Positions 1-8,344 of a stretch of DNA of 37,491 nt are shown piece by piece. Below the pieces are notes generated by a model. It was not told where the DNA came from. It searched no databases and saw only the letters and a list, made by a program, of their open reading frames with translations. The position numbers and the translations under genes were made by a program. Source of the DNA: JAAZAI01 sp050942875 (lineage in GTDB: Bacteria > Verrucomicrobiota > Kiritimatiellia > RFP12 > UBA3636); the NCBI GenBank assembly GCA_050942875.1, contig JBMNOD010000031.1:1-37491 (forward strand), in the 5' to 3' direction. Each line of letters begins with the position of its first letter. Position 1 is the stretch's first letter.

Positions 1-120
1 CAAGTGGTTACCATGCCACCTGCTGTTTCACATCATACCTCAACGTGCGGCAGTCTTCAAAGCCCCGTATACACGGTTCCTGTCAGATCGCCACCCACAT
101 TACCAACACAAAAAGCGTAG
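1..120 (+). other. Open frame cut by the left edge, uncertain
   Basis: Frame 1 is open from the first base to a TAG at 118-120 (39 codons). The translation is rich in Ser, Thr, Pro and Val and I recognise no family. It could be the C-terminus of a gene lying to the left, or non-coding sequence; nothing here decides between them. No RNA family was recognised on either strand. Confidence 0.15.
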
Positions 121-129
121 GTGGCGCAG

Positions 130-202
130 TTTTAGACAAGATTACAAGATTGACAAGATTCTGAGTAATCCAATCCTGTAAATCCTGTAATTCTGTCTAA
201 AA
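130..202. repeat. Long imperfect intergenic palindrome
   Basis: The left arm 130-160 and right arm 172-202 are each 31 nt and pair at about 26 positions around an 11-nt loop. Both arms consist of short direct repeats of the type ACAAGATT / ACAGGATT. It lies in a gene-free stretch and resembles intergenic hairpin elements that recur in many bacterial genomes. It could fold in RNA or DNA; no function can be assigned. Confidence 0.6.
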
Positions 203-410
203 AAGAAACTTGGCGAGCTTGGCGGGCTTGGCGGTTTTGAACGACGAAATACACGACATACACGAAAAGGAGAGGTAAAACCGGGGTCTGGGGGCGGAGC
301 CCCGGCGGAAACTCCTCTCTTCTCTCTTCTCTCTTTCCACTGTTTTGGAGTTTGGCGTGAGGAAGGTTTCACGCAAAGGGCGCAAAGCCCGCGAAGGGGA
401 GTCTTGGGGG

Positions 411-458
411 GTGTCAGAATCGAGACGTGGTTCCTTGAGTTTCCATGAAACATGGAGG
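411..458 (+). repeat. 48-bp dispersed repeat, copy 1
   Basis: This 48-bp block matches 23321-23368 on the opposite strand at 46 of 48 positions. Its right end carries the palindrome TCCATGAAACATGGA. A part of it (CAGAATCGTGAC) also occurs in the flanking repeats of the 6.6-kb duplication, so the families may be related. It lies in the gene-free stretch 121-790. Confidence 0.7.
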
Positions 459-501
459 AATCTTTTGAAGGGTGGGAGATGGAGCCCAATGGGTTTCCTG
501 G

Positions 502-631
502 CCCTCTCTGTGTCTCTGTGTTTCATTCCATTGGCGCAGGCTACGCCGGGAAGTGCCTGGGTGGCGGCTGTGGCGGCTGCGCCGAGTTGGGTTTTCATTT
601 TTTTTAACACAGAGGCACAGAGACACAGAGG
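502..631. repeat. Inverted pair of CACAGAG-type repeats
   Basis: The block 606-631 is made of CACAGAG units, and its reverse complement occurs at 502-523. The pair forms an inverted repeat about 80 bp apart. Near 373-397 there is also an ACGCAAAGGGCGCAAAG-type motif. Such strings are common intergenic repeats in environmental bacteria. All open frames of 73-155 codons across 142-966 are low-complexity by-products of these repeats. Confidence 0.5.
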
Positions 632-719
632 CGTGTGGAGAAAAGCGCGGCAAAGGAAACACAAGCTTCAAAAACACGGAGAAGTCTTTTTGAGGGGTGA
701 GATATGAATGGGGGTAAAT

Positions 720-733
720 AGGGTCTGTCCCTT
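720..733. repeat. GGGTCTGTCCC motif, copy 1
   Basis: The near-palindromic motif GGGTCTGTCCC is followed by TTATTTT. The same motif occurs at 10054-10066 and, on the other strand, at 23629-23641. All three are intergenic and mark a dispersed repeat family. Confidence 0.6.
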
Positions 734-790
734 ATTTTCGTTTTAGCGTTTTCGCTTGAACGACATGGAGGAGAGGCGTATTCTGGAAGC

Positions 791-2419
791 ATGAAAGAAG
801 TTTTTCCATCTTTTGGCACTATGCGAAGCGTTTCCCTTTTGTTTGCGTTGATGGCCGCCATCGTGGCGGCGGGCGCGCAATCGCCATTCGGCGTGGAGGT
901 CGAGCGGGTGGGGTCTGCGGCCGAGGGGCGGGCCGAGGTGCGGGTCACGGTGTCCATTCCGTCCAATCATTTGATTTACGCCGAGACGTTCGAGGTTTCG
1001 GCGGAGCCGTTGCAGGCGCCCGAGCCTCGGAGCAAACCGGATCCGTTCAACCCCGGCGAGCGGATCGCCGTCCATGTGGAAACCTTTGAATCGCTTTGGC
1101 GCGTGGCGTCGCTGCAGGACGGCGCCGAGCTGGCGGTGGAGTGCCAGGGGTGCAACGACGCCGTGTGCTTCATGCCGGAGCGCCGTGTCTTCCGCTACGA
1201 TGCCGAATCCGATCGCTTTGTCCCGGCGTCCGGCGAAAAGGCGGACGATGCGCCGGCCGCGACGGAGGGCGCCGACGCATGGACGCGCGGATTTGCCATG
1301 GCGTCGGGCGGCGGCTATATGGGGGCGGACGCGTTTCTTGCGTTCCTGGATCAGGCCGAGGGTCGGACGCCCGCCGGCGATGCGTCGCGGACGGGGCTGG
1401 CCGGATTTCTGGGCGATCCGGTTGCCTTCTTCCACGCGCATGGGTTGTCGCTGACGCTTCTGCTTGTGCTGCTGGGCGGCGTTTTGCTCAACTTCACGCC
1501 CTGCGTGCTGCCGATGATTCCGGTCAATTTGGCGATCCTCGGCGCCGGGGCGGGCGCGGGTTCGCGCGTCCGCGGCTTCGGGCTGGGCGCGGCCTATGGC
1601 GCGGGGATGGTGCTGGTGTATGGCGGTCTGGGCTGGGCCGTCTTGCGGAGCGGGCTCTTTTTTGGCGCGTTGCAGGCATCGCCTTGGTTCAACCTCGCGG
1701 TCGGCTTGATTTTCGCGGCGTTGGCGTTGGCGCTTTTCGATGTGTTCGTGATCGATTTTGCGCGTTGGGTGGCGCCGCAGCATGATCGCGGTGCGCGGAA
1801 GGGGGCGCTGGCGGCGTTTTCGATGGGGGCGCTCTCGGCGCTGCTGGCTGGCGCATGCGTCGCGCCGGTGGTGCTGGCGGTGCTGCTGCTCGCCGGGTCG
1901 CTTTACGCAGGCGGGGCGGGCACCGCCCAGTTCCTGCCGTTTGTGCTGGGGCTGGGCATGGCGCTGCCGTGGCCGTTTGCCGGCGCGGGGCTTTCGGTGC
2001 TGCCCAGGCCCGGCCTGTGGATGGTGCGCGTGAAGCAGGCGTTCGGCGCGCTGCTGGCGTTGCTGGCGATCTACTACCTTTACTTGGCGGCGGCGGGTTT
2101 CATGTCGGCGTCGTCGACGGCGCGCGACGACTCGATCCTGGCGGGCGACCGCGAGGCGTGGGAAGCCAAGGTCGCGGAGGCGCAGCGCGAGGGCAAGCCG
2201 ATGTTTGTCGATTTCTGGGCGACCTGGTGCAAGAACTGCGCGGCCATGGAGCGGACGACGTTCCGGGATGAGCGGGTCCGGCGGCGGCTGGCGGGCTATG
2301 TGGTCGTCAAGGTGCAGGCGGAACGCCCGGGGCAAAGCCCGGCCAAGGAGATGCTCGCGGCCTTCGGCATCCGCGGGCTGCCGGGGTGTGTTGTGCTGCG
2401 CGAAGCGGTTGGGGATTAG
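791..2419 (+). CDS. DsbD-like thiol:disulfide interchange protein, short C-terminus
   Basis: 542 residues. Family role: moves electrons from cytoplasmic thioredoxin across the inner membrane to periplasmic thiol proteins. A signal segment (about 11-30) is followed by an N-terminal DsbD-alpha-like domain with Cys118, Cys121 and Cys126 (CQGCNDAVC). The membrane core (about 215-435) carries the paired cysteines Cys238 (FTPCVLP) and Cys356 (GACVAP), and a thioredoxin domain carries WCKNC (Cys480/Cys483). The start has the purine-rich stretch GGAGGAGAGG at 767-776; an in-frame ATG at 821 has no such site. The protein stops about ten residues after the cis-proline motif GLPG, so the last strand and helix of thioredoxin are missing. 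Its stop overlaps the stop of convergent ktrA by 4 bp. Assignment is firm at family level; the short end may be real or a frameshift. Confidence 0.88.
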   Translation: MKEVFPSFGTMRSVSLLFALMAAIVAAGAQSPFGVEVERVGSAAEGRAEVRVTVSIPSNHLIYAETFEVSAEPLQAPEPRSKPDPFNPGERIAVHVETFESLWRVASLQDGAELAVECQGCNDAVCFMPERRVFRYDAESDRFVPASGEKADDAPAATEGADAWTRGFAMASGGGYMGADAFLAFLDQAEGRTPAGDASRTGLAGFLGDPVAFFHAHGLSLTLLLVLLGGVLLNFTPCVLPMIPVNLAILGAGAGAGSRVRGFGLGAAYGAGMVLVYGGLGWAVLRSGLFFGALQASPWFNLAVGLIFAALALALFDVFVIDFARWVAPQHDRGARKGALAAFSMGALSALLAGACVAPVVLAVLLLAGSLYAGGAGTAQFLPFVLGLGMALPWPFAGAGLSVLPRPGLWMVRVKQAFGALLALLAIYYLYLAAAGFMSASSTARDDSILAGDREAWEAKVAEAQREGKPMFVDFWATWCKNCAAMERTTFRDERVRRRLAGYVVVKVQAERPGQSPAKEMLAAFGIRGLPGCVVLREAVGD

Positions 2420-3081
2420 CGGCTGAGCTTTTCCAGGCTTGCGTCGGAGCCGAAGACGACGAGGATGTCGTCTTCCAGAAGTTTTTCGTGGCCTTCGATG
2501 ATGATCGTCTTGCGCTGGCTCGTGTCGTCGTCTTTGACTCTGCGGATGGCGAGCACCGTCACGCCGTGGGTTTGGCGGACGTTGCCTTCGATCACGGTTT
2601 TGCCGACGAGGGATTTGGGGACGGAGGTCTCGCCGACGCTGTAGCCTTCGGCGATTTCGAAGATGTCGATCGGGGCGTTGGCAATGATGTGCTTGGCGAG
2701 GCGGAAGGCGCGGTCGCGATCCGGGTAGACGACGATGTCGGCGCCGATTTTCGACAGCACGCGGCCGTGGAGATCCGAGGCGGCCTTGGCGATGACGCGG
2801 CGGATCCCCAGATCCTTGCAGTTGATCGTGGCCAGCGTGCTGCATTCGAGCGACGAGGAGATCGCCACGACCGCCATGTCGCAGTCGATGAACCCCGCCT
2901 CCCTGAGGGTGGCGGGCAGGCTGCCGTCGCCATGGACGGCGCGGATGGTGGTTTTGGCGAGCGATTCGACGACGTTCCAGTCGTTGTCGACGAGGGTGAC
3001 GTCGACGGCTTTCTCCGCCAGGCTTTGCGCGAGCGTCATGCCGAAGCGTCCGCCGCCGATGATGCCGATTTTCTTTTTCAT
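2416..3081 (-). CDS. ktrA: KtrA/TrkA-type regulatory subunit of K+ uptake
   Basis: 221 residues, normal for KtrA (one RCK unit; TrkA proper has two). The RCK-N Rossmann domain carries GIIGGGRFG near residues 6-14, with acidic residues ending beta-2 (LVDND) that bind the nucleotide ribose. An RCK-C domain follows from about 137. In the family a cytosolic ring of these subunits binds ATP/ADP or NAD(H) and gates the membrane subunit. The start lies 5 bp after the ktrB stop, so the two are surely co-transcribed. The last codons overlap the 3' end of the dsbD-like gene on the other strand. Confidence 0.93.
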   Translation of the reverse strand: MKKKIGIIGGGRFGMTLAQSLAEKAVDVTLVDNDWNVVESLAKTTIRAVHGDGSLPATLREAGFIDCDMAVVAISSSLECSTLATINCKDLGIRRVIAKAASDLHGRVLSKIGADIVVYPDRDRAFRLAKHIIANAPIDIFEIAEGYSVGETSVPKSLVGKTVIEGNVRQTHGVTVLAIRRVKDDDTSQRKTIIIEGHEKLLEDDILVVFGSDASLEKLSR

Positions 3082-3086
3082 GGGTG

Positions 3087-4454
3087 TTATCCTACGATGA
3101 CGTTTTCCTCCGGGTAGCGTCTGCCCGGCACGGTCTGCCTGGACGACAGCGACAGGGCCAGCGTCACCGGGCCCAGGCGCCCGATGAACATGCAGAGGAT
3201 GATGCAGCCCTTGCCCAGCGCGGAGAGCGACGCGGTGACGCCGAGCGAAAGCCCCGTCGTCGTGAACGCCGAGACGGTTTCAAAGACCAGCGGGAGGGCG
3301 GCGAGGCCCGAGCCTTCCTCGGTCCACGAGAGGATGAAGACGGCGCCGCCGACGACGGCGAGGCTCAGCAGGGTGATGGCGATGGCGTCCACGACGACGC
3401 GACGCGGCACGGCGCGTTCGCAGATCTCCGTGCAGTCCCGGTTGCGCAGCATGTCGCGAATGACGGCGAAGAGGACGACGGCGGTGGTGATCTTGATCCC
3501 GCCGCCGGTGGAGCCGGGGGCGGCGCCGACGAACATCACGCCCATGACGAGGATCGTGGTGGCGGCGCGCAGCGACGTCGTCGGCACGGCCGCGAAGCCC
3601 GTCGTCCGCGAGGTGGCCGTCTGGAACAAGGCGCCCAGGGCTTTGCCGGGAAACGGGAACGCGTCGAAGGCGTTCGACCCTTCCAGCGCGAGGATCGTCG
3701 CCGTGCCGATGGCGAGGACGACGCCGGTGCCCATGAGCACGAGACGGGTGTGCAGCGAAAGGCGTCGCGAAGTCCGCGGCTTGCGCCGCAGCGCGTGGGC
3801 GAGCAGGTCGGTATGCACGATGAAGCCGAGCCCCCCGGCGATCATCAAGGCCAGGAGCGCGCCCAGCAACGCGGCGTCGTGGGCGTAGGGGATCATGCTG
3901 TCGGCGGCGATTGTGAAGCCTGCGTTGCAGAAGGCCATCACCGACATGAACGCGCCTTGCCAGAGGGCTTCGGCAATGGGGAGGCCGTGGTTCGCATGGA
4001 GGCATCGCGCCAGCAGGGCTCCGCCCGCGATCTCCCAGGACAAGGCGAAGACCAGGGTGCTTCGGATGATGGCGGCGACATTGCCGGCGCGGCCTTCGCC
4101 GAGGGCGCTCATGACGGCATCCTCTTCGGCGCGGGAGAGGCGGCGCCCCATCGCGATGAAGAAGAACGTGCCGACGGTCATGATCCCGAGCCCGCCGAGT
4201 TCGACGAGCAGCAGGACGACGCCGAGGCCGAACCGGCTCAGGGACGCGCCGATGCCGATGGGGTCGAGGCCGGTGACGCAGACGGCGCTTGTGGAGAGGA
4301 ACAGCGCGTCGATGCCGACGTGCCACCGTCCGTCCAGGTGCGCCGCCGGGGTTGCGAGCAGGATCGCGCCAATGGCGATCGCCGCGGCGAAGGACATCGC
4401 CAGCAGGCGCTCGGGGGATCGACGGGGTTTTGAGTTCTTGAAAATCGCCCGCAT
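3087..4454 (-). CDS. ktrB: KtrB/TrkH-type potassium transporter, membrane subunit
   Basis: 455 residues. The four pore-loop glycines of the SKT superfamily are visible: VCVTG (Gly62), CNAGF (Gly179), RTTGFA (Gly286) and TTTGLS (Gly401). Eight membrane helices plus re-entrant loops fit the pattern of hydrophobic segments. The GAAPGSTGGG stretch (311-319) marks the flexible intramembrane loop that gates KtrB. The length favours Na+-coupled KtrB over the longer TrkH. The ATG at 4454 was chosen because it begins the basic leader MRAIFKNSKPRR and sits 11 bp after the dnaE stop; the same frame runs open far upstream only as an overlap of dnaE. It probably shares a transcript with dnaE and ktrA. Confidence 0.93.
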   Translation of the reverse strand: MRAIFKNSKPRRSPERLLAMSFAAAIAIGAILLATPAAHLDGRWHVGIDALFLSTSAVCVTGLDPIGIGASLSRFGLGVVLLLVELGGLGIMTVGTFFFIAMGRRLSRAEEDAVMSALGEGRAGNVAAIIRSTLVFALSWEIAGGALLARCLHANHGLPIAEALWQGAFMSVMAFCNAGFTIAADSMIPYAHDAALLGALLALMIAGGLGFIVHTDLLAHALRRKPRTSRRLSLHTRLVLMGTGVVLAIGTATILALEGSNAFDAFPFPGKALGALFQTATSRTTGFAAVPTTSLRAATTILVMGVMFVGAAPGSTGGGIKITTAVVLFAVIRDMLRNRDCTEICERAVPRRVVVDAIAITLLSLAVVGGAVFILSWTEEGSGLAALPLVFETVSAFTTTGLSLGVTASLSALGKGCIILCMFIGRLGPVTLALSLSSRQTVPGRRYPEENVIVG

Positions 4455-4465
4455 GGTGTTTCTTT

Positions 4466-7400
4466 CTATCCTCGCATCTGGAAGCTGACGCGGCCGCGGC
4501 CGAGGAGGCGCTCGACGTCGTCGAGGAAGGGCGCGTCGGGCATGACGGCGAGGTCGCGGGCGACGTCGATGCAGGTCTCGGTGACGCCGTCGTGCTTGAT
4601 GATGACCTGGGCGGGGATTTTGCCGGGGTGGCGCCCGAACAGCTCGCGGAGGGCGGTGAACGTCTGGGTCGTCAGCTCGTCCTGTTCGAGCGTGACCTGG
4701 GCCTTTTTCGAGAGGCGCAGGGGGACGTGCTCGATGGGCATGTAGTCGGTGATGGTCAGGGAGGCTTCGTTCTTCCAGTTCGGCCCGATGTCGGCGGTGA
4801 AGTGGAGGACGGTGTTCTTGGAGAACTCGGCGTGGGGGTTGTCGCCGTTGAGCAGCGTCTGGTAGGTGTTGGCGAAGACGGGGACTTCGAGCGTGGCGTC
4901 GGCGTCCTCGAGCTTGAGGTAGACCCAGCGCCGGTTGTTGCGGTCGGTCCGCGGCGTCACGTCGGAGACGTAGGCGCAGAACATGGCGGTCTGCGCCGCG
5001 CCGTTGCGTCGGCGGCGTTTGTCGTCGCCGTTGCCGTTCGAGCCGCCGTTCGCGGCGCGGACGGCGGCGAGCCTGGCTTCGAGGGCGTCGAGCATGGCCT
5101 TGATTTCGGCGAGGGAGCTGAACTTGGCGGCGATGTTCTGGTGGCGGCTGATGGGGTGGTCGGAGAGGAAGATGCCGAGCAGCTCCTTCTCGAAGCGCAG
5201 ACGTTCGAGGCGGGGCATGGGCGGGACGGCCTTGTCGTCGACGGCGTCCATGGCCAGGACGCTGGTGTCGTCGGGCGCGAGCAGGTCGAAGAGGGAGGTC
5301 TGGCCGGATTCCTTGTCCTTCAGAGCCTTGTCGGCGCGGGCGATGGCGCGGGGGAGCTCGTCGAGGAGCGCGGCGCGGTGGTGGCCGAGGCAGTCGAGGG
5401 CGCCGCTGAGGATGAGCGATTCGAGCGCCTTCTTGTTGACGGCGCCTTCGAGGCGGCCGATGAAGTCGTTGAAGCCGCGGTAGGGGCCGTTCTTCCGGCG
5501 TTCGGCGGCGATGGTCCGGGCGGCGCCGACGCCGACGCCCTTGATGCCGGCGAGGCCGAAGCGCAGGCCGAAGGCGTCGCCGTCGTCGAGGCGTTCGGGG
5601 AGGAAGACGGCGGAGGAGAGGTTGATGCAGGGCGGGAGGATGCGGTAGCCCATCGCGGCGGCTTCGGCGATGAAGACGGGCATCTTGTCGAAGTTGCCCA
5701 TTTCGGAGGTGATCTGGGCGCACATGTACTCCGGCGCGTAGTGGGCCTTGAGGTAGCCGGTCTGGTAGGCGAGGTAGGCGTAGCAGACGGAGTGGGACTT
5801 GTTGAAGGCGTATTGAGCAAACGCCTGCCAGTCCGACCAGATCTTGTCGATCAGCTTGCGCGCGGCCTCGACGTCGCGGCAATGGCGCATGAATTCGGCG
5901 TTTGCGAGGCACCCGTCGACGAACTTCACTTTGAGCTTGTCCATCGTCTCGGCGTCCTTCTTGCTCACGGCCTTGCGGAGGGAGTCGGACAGGCCGCGCG
6001 AGAAGCCGGCAAGCTTGCGCGAGAGCAGCATGACCTGCTCCTGGTAGACGGTGATGCCGTAGGTGGGCTTGAGGTGCGACTCCATCAGCGGATGGTCGTA
6101 GGAGATCTTCTCGCGGCCGTGCTTGCGCTCGATGTACTGGGGGATGTACTGCATCGGGCCGGGGCGGTAGAGCGCGTTCATGGCCACGAGGTCGTCGAGG
6201 CAGTTGGGCTGGAGCGCGCGGAGGTACTTCTTCATCCCGTCGGACTCGAACTGGAAGAGGCCCGTCGTGTCGCCGCGCGAGAAGACGGCGAAGGTCTCGG
6301 CGTCGTCGAGCGGGATGGCGTCGATGTCGATCGTCTCGCCGCGCGCCTCTTCGATGCTGGCGAGGCATTCCTTGATGACGGTGAGCGTCTTGAGCCCCAG
6401 GAAGTCCATCTTGAGGAGCCCGACGGATTCGACGAAGCTGCCGTCGTACTGGGTGCAGAGCAGGGCGTCCTTGTCGGAGGGCTTGATGGGGATGGTTTCG
6501 ATGAGCGGGTCGCGGCTGATGATGACGCCGCAGGCGTGGACGCCGACCTGGCGGACGGAGCCGTCGAGCTTGCGCACGATGTTGAGGATGCGGCGCGACA
6601 TCGCGGGGCCGCTGTCGAGCTCGCTGCGCAGGTCGGGGCTGGCCTTGAGCGCGTCCTCGATGGTGATCTTGGGGGTGTCGGGGACGAGGCCGGCGAGGCG
6701 GTTGGCCTCGGGGATGTCGACGTCGAGCGCGCGGGCGACGTCCTTGATGCAGACCTTGGGCGCCATGGTGCCGAAGGTGATGATGTGGGCGACGTGGTCG
6801 GCGCCGTACTTGTCGACGACCCAGGCGAGGACGCTGTCGCGGCCGGCGTCGTCGAAGTCCACGTCGATGTCCGGCATGGAGACGCGGTCGGGGTTGAGGA
6901 AGCGTTCGAAGAGCAGGTCGTAGGCGATGGGGTCGATGTTGGTGATGCCGAGGCAGTAGGCGACGGCGCTGCCGGCGGCGGAGCCGCGGCCGGGGCCGAC
7001 GATGACGTCCATCCCGCGGGCGGCGGCGATGAAGTCCTGGACGATGAGGAAGTAGCCCGGGTAGCCCATGTTGCGAATGGTCCGGAGCTCGAAGTCGAGG
7101 CGTTCCTTGATTTCCTTCGTCACGGCGCCGGGCCAGCGGCGCTCCGCCCCGGCGTAGGCGAGGTGTTCGAGGTAGTCCATCTCGTGCATGACGCGGCGCA
7201 GCCGGTCGAGCCCGCCGGGCGCCGAGCCGCCCAGCTTTTCGAACCGTTCGCCGAACGTCTCCTTCAGCGCGGCCTCGTCCAGGCTTTTGGAGTTGTCGGG
7301 GAATTCCGCCGGGATCGGGAAGACGGGCATGATGGGGTCTTCCTTCAGCACATACGACTCCACCTTGTCGGCGATGGCGAGCGTGTTGGCGAGCGTTTCG

Positions 7401-8212
7401 GGGTGGTCGGGGAAGCGCGCGGCCATCTCCTCCGGCGACTTGAGCCATTCCTGGCGCGTGTAGCGGAGGCGGGAGCGGTCGCTGTATTTGCGGCCCGTGT
7501 TGACGCAGAGCAGGATGTCGTGCGCGTCCGCGTCGTCCTTCATCAGGAAGTGGACGTCGTTCGTGGCGACGACGGGGATGCCGAGGGCCTTGCCCAGTTC
7601 GAGGATCTGCTTGTTGACCCGCAACTGGTTGGCGTAGACCTCCTGGTTGATCGTCGTGGCGATCTCGCCGTCGAGCCCCTCGTCGGCTTCGTGGAGCATG
7701 ATTTCCAGGTAGAAGTCGCCGCCGAAGAGGCTCTGGTACCAGCGCGCGGCGTCCTCGGCTTCCTTGAGGTTGCCGTCCGCGATGAAGCGGGGGATTTCCC
7801 CGGCGAGGCAGGCGGAGGTGGCGATGAGTCCCTCGTGGTGTTGTTCGAGCAGCGCCTTGTCGATGCGCGGGCGGTAGTAGAAGCCCTCGGTGCAGGCGAT
7901 GGAGGCGAGCTTGACGAGGTTGTGGTAGCCGGCCTTGTTCTTGGCGAGCAGCACGAGGTGATCGCCGGATCGCGCGTTGCGCTCCGTGTGCGGCTCGGTG
8001 GCGACGTAGGCTTCGCATCCGAGGATGGGCTTGAGGCCTTCCTTCAGGCAGACGTCGTGGAAGTGCTTGAGGCCGTAGAGCACGCCGTGGTCGGTGATGG
8101 CGCAGGCCGGCATGCCGAGCTGCTTGACGCGTTTGACCAGCTTCTCGATGTGGCAGGCGCCGTCGAGCAGCGAGTAGGTGGTGTGGAGGTGGAGGTGGAC
8201 GAAATTCTGCAT
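4466..8212 (-). CDS. dnaE: DNA polymerase III alpha subunit
   Basis: 1248 residues, slightly longer than the E. coli enzyme. The PHP domain begins at once (HLHLHTTYSLLDG, residues 6-18). The palm carries GPGRGSAAGS (407-416), the catalytic pair in PDIDVDF (Asp448, Asp450) and a third aspartate in KMDFLGLKTL (Asp603). Helix-hairpin-helix and OB-fold regions follow; the OB fold begins after a basic, Gly/Asn-rich insert (about residues 1040-1060) that is probably a linker. It catalyses replicative DNA synthesis in the holoenzyme. The ATG at 8212 matches the family start. It is followed closely by ktrB, an unusual partner, so the ktr genes may be read from the dnaE promoter. Confidence 0.97.
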   Translation of the reverse strand: MQNFVHLHLHTTYSLLDGACHIEKLVKRVKQLGMPACAITDHGVLYGLKHFHDVCLKEGLKPILGCEAYVATEPHTERNARSGDHLVLLAKNKAGYHNLVKLASIACTEGFYYRPRIDKALLEQHHEGLIATSACLAGEIPRFIADGNLKEAEDAARWYQSLFGGDFYLEIMLHEADEGLDGEIATTINQEVYANQLRVNKQILELGKALGIPVVATNDVHFLMKDDADAHDILLCVNTGRKYSDRSRLRYTRQEWLKSPEEMAARFPDHPETLANTLAIADKVESYVLKEDPIMPVFPIPAEFPDNSKSLDEAALKETFGERFEKLGGSAPGGLDRLRRVMHEMDYLEHLAYAGAERRWPGAVTKEIKERLDFELRTIRNMGYPGYFLIVQDFIAAARGMDVIVGPGRGSAAGSAVAYCLGITNIDPIAYDLLFERFLNPDRVSMPDIDVDFDDAGRDSVLAWVVDKYGADHVAHIITFGTMAPKVCIKDVARALDVDIPEANRLAGLVPDTPKITIEDALKASPDLRSELDSGPAMSRRILNIVRKLDGSVRQVGVHACGVIISRDPLIETIPIKPSDKDALLCTQYDGSFVESVGLLKMDFLGLKTLTVIKECLASIEEARGETIDIDAIPLDDAETFAVFSRGDTTGLFQFESDGMKKYLRALQPNCLDDLVAMNALYRPGPMQYIPQYIERKHGREKISYDHPLMESHLKPTYGITVYQEQVMLLSRKLAGFSRGLSDSLRKAVSKKDAETMDKLKVKFVDGCLANAEFMRHCRDVEAARKLIDKIWSDWQAFAQYAFNKSHSVCYAYLAYQTGYLKAHYAPEYMCAQITSEMGNFDKMPVFIAEAAAMGYRILPPCINLSSAVFLPERLDDGDAFGLRFGLAGIKGVGVGAARTIAAERRKNGPYRGFNDFIGRLEGAVNKKALESLILSGALDCLGHHRAALLDELPRAIARADKALKDKESGQTSLFDLLAPDDTSVLAMDAVDDKAVPPMPRLERLRFEKELLGIFLSDHPISRHQNIAAKFSSLAEIKAMLDALEARLAAVRAANGGSNGNGDDKRRRRNGAAQTAMFCAYVSDVTPRTDRNNRRWVYLKLEDADATLEVPVFANTYQTLLNGDNPHAEFSKNTVLHFTADIGPNWKNEASLTITDYMPIEHVPLRLSKKAQVTLEQDELTTQTFTALRELFGRHPGKIPAQVIIKHDGVTETCIDVARDLAVMPDAPFLDDVERLLGRGRVSFQMRG

Positions 8213-8242
8213 GGTGGGTCAACGGGGTCAGGGGGAGCGGGG

Positions 8243-8321
8243 CACGGGTTTTCCAACCCGTGAAGGTGAAGGTGGGGGTGGTGTGGAGGTGGAGGCGCAA
8301 ACACGGACAGGAATGTCCGTG
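8243..8321. repeat. Twin-hairpin dispersed repeat, copy 1
   Basis: Two perfect hairpins lie between the glycosyltransferase stop and the dnaE start: 8243-8262 (CACGGGTT stem, 4-nt loop) and 8302-8321 (CACGGACA stem, 4-nt loop). The same two hairpins occur in inverted order and orientation at 23510-23555, and half of one at about 30165 and 36747. They are separated here by a G/T/A-rich spacer. This is a composite intergenic repeat; it could also affect read-through into dnaE. Confidence 0.75.
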
Positions 8322-8344
8322 CCCCTGTTGCCGACGTGGCGGGG

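Noticed and set aside
373..700. CRISPR-like short repeats in the left intergenic region
   Set aside because: The repeats are irregular in length and spacing and partly inverted; there are no uniform spacers and no cas genes.
765..794. A nine-codon upstream ORF (MEERRILEA) overlapping the DsbD-like start as ATGA
   Set aside because: It has no ribosome site of its own and contains the site of the main gene; probably chance.
743..2845. A 700-codon minus-strand frame over the DsbD-like gene
   Set aside because: Arg/His/Gln-rich composition without domains; it is antisense to a clear gene.
4592..8263. A 1223-codon plus-strand frame antisense to dnaE
   Set aside because: Its Val/Glu/Asp/Gly-rich composition is the codon complement of dnaE; no motif and no start signal.
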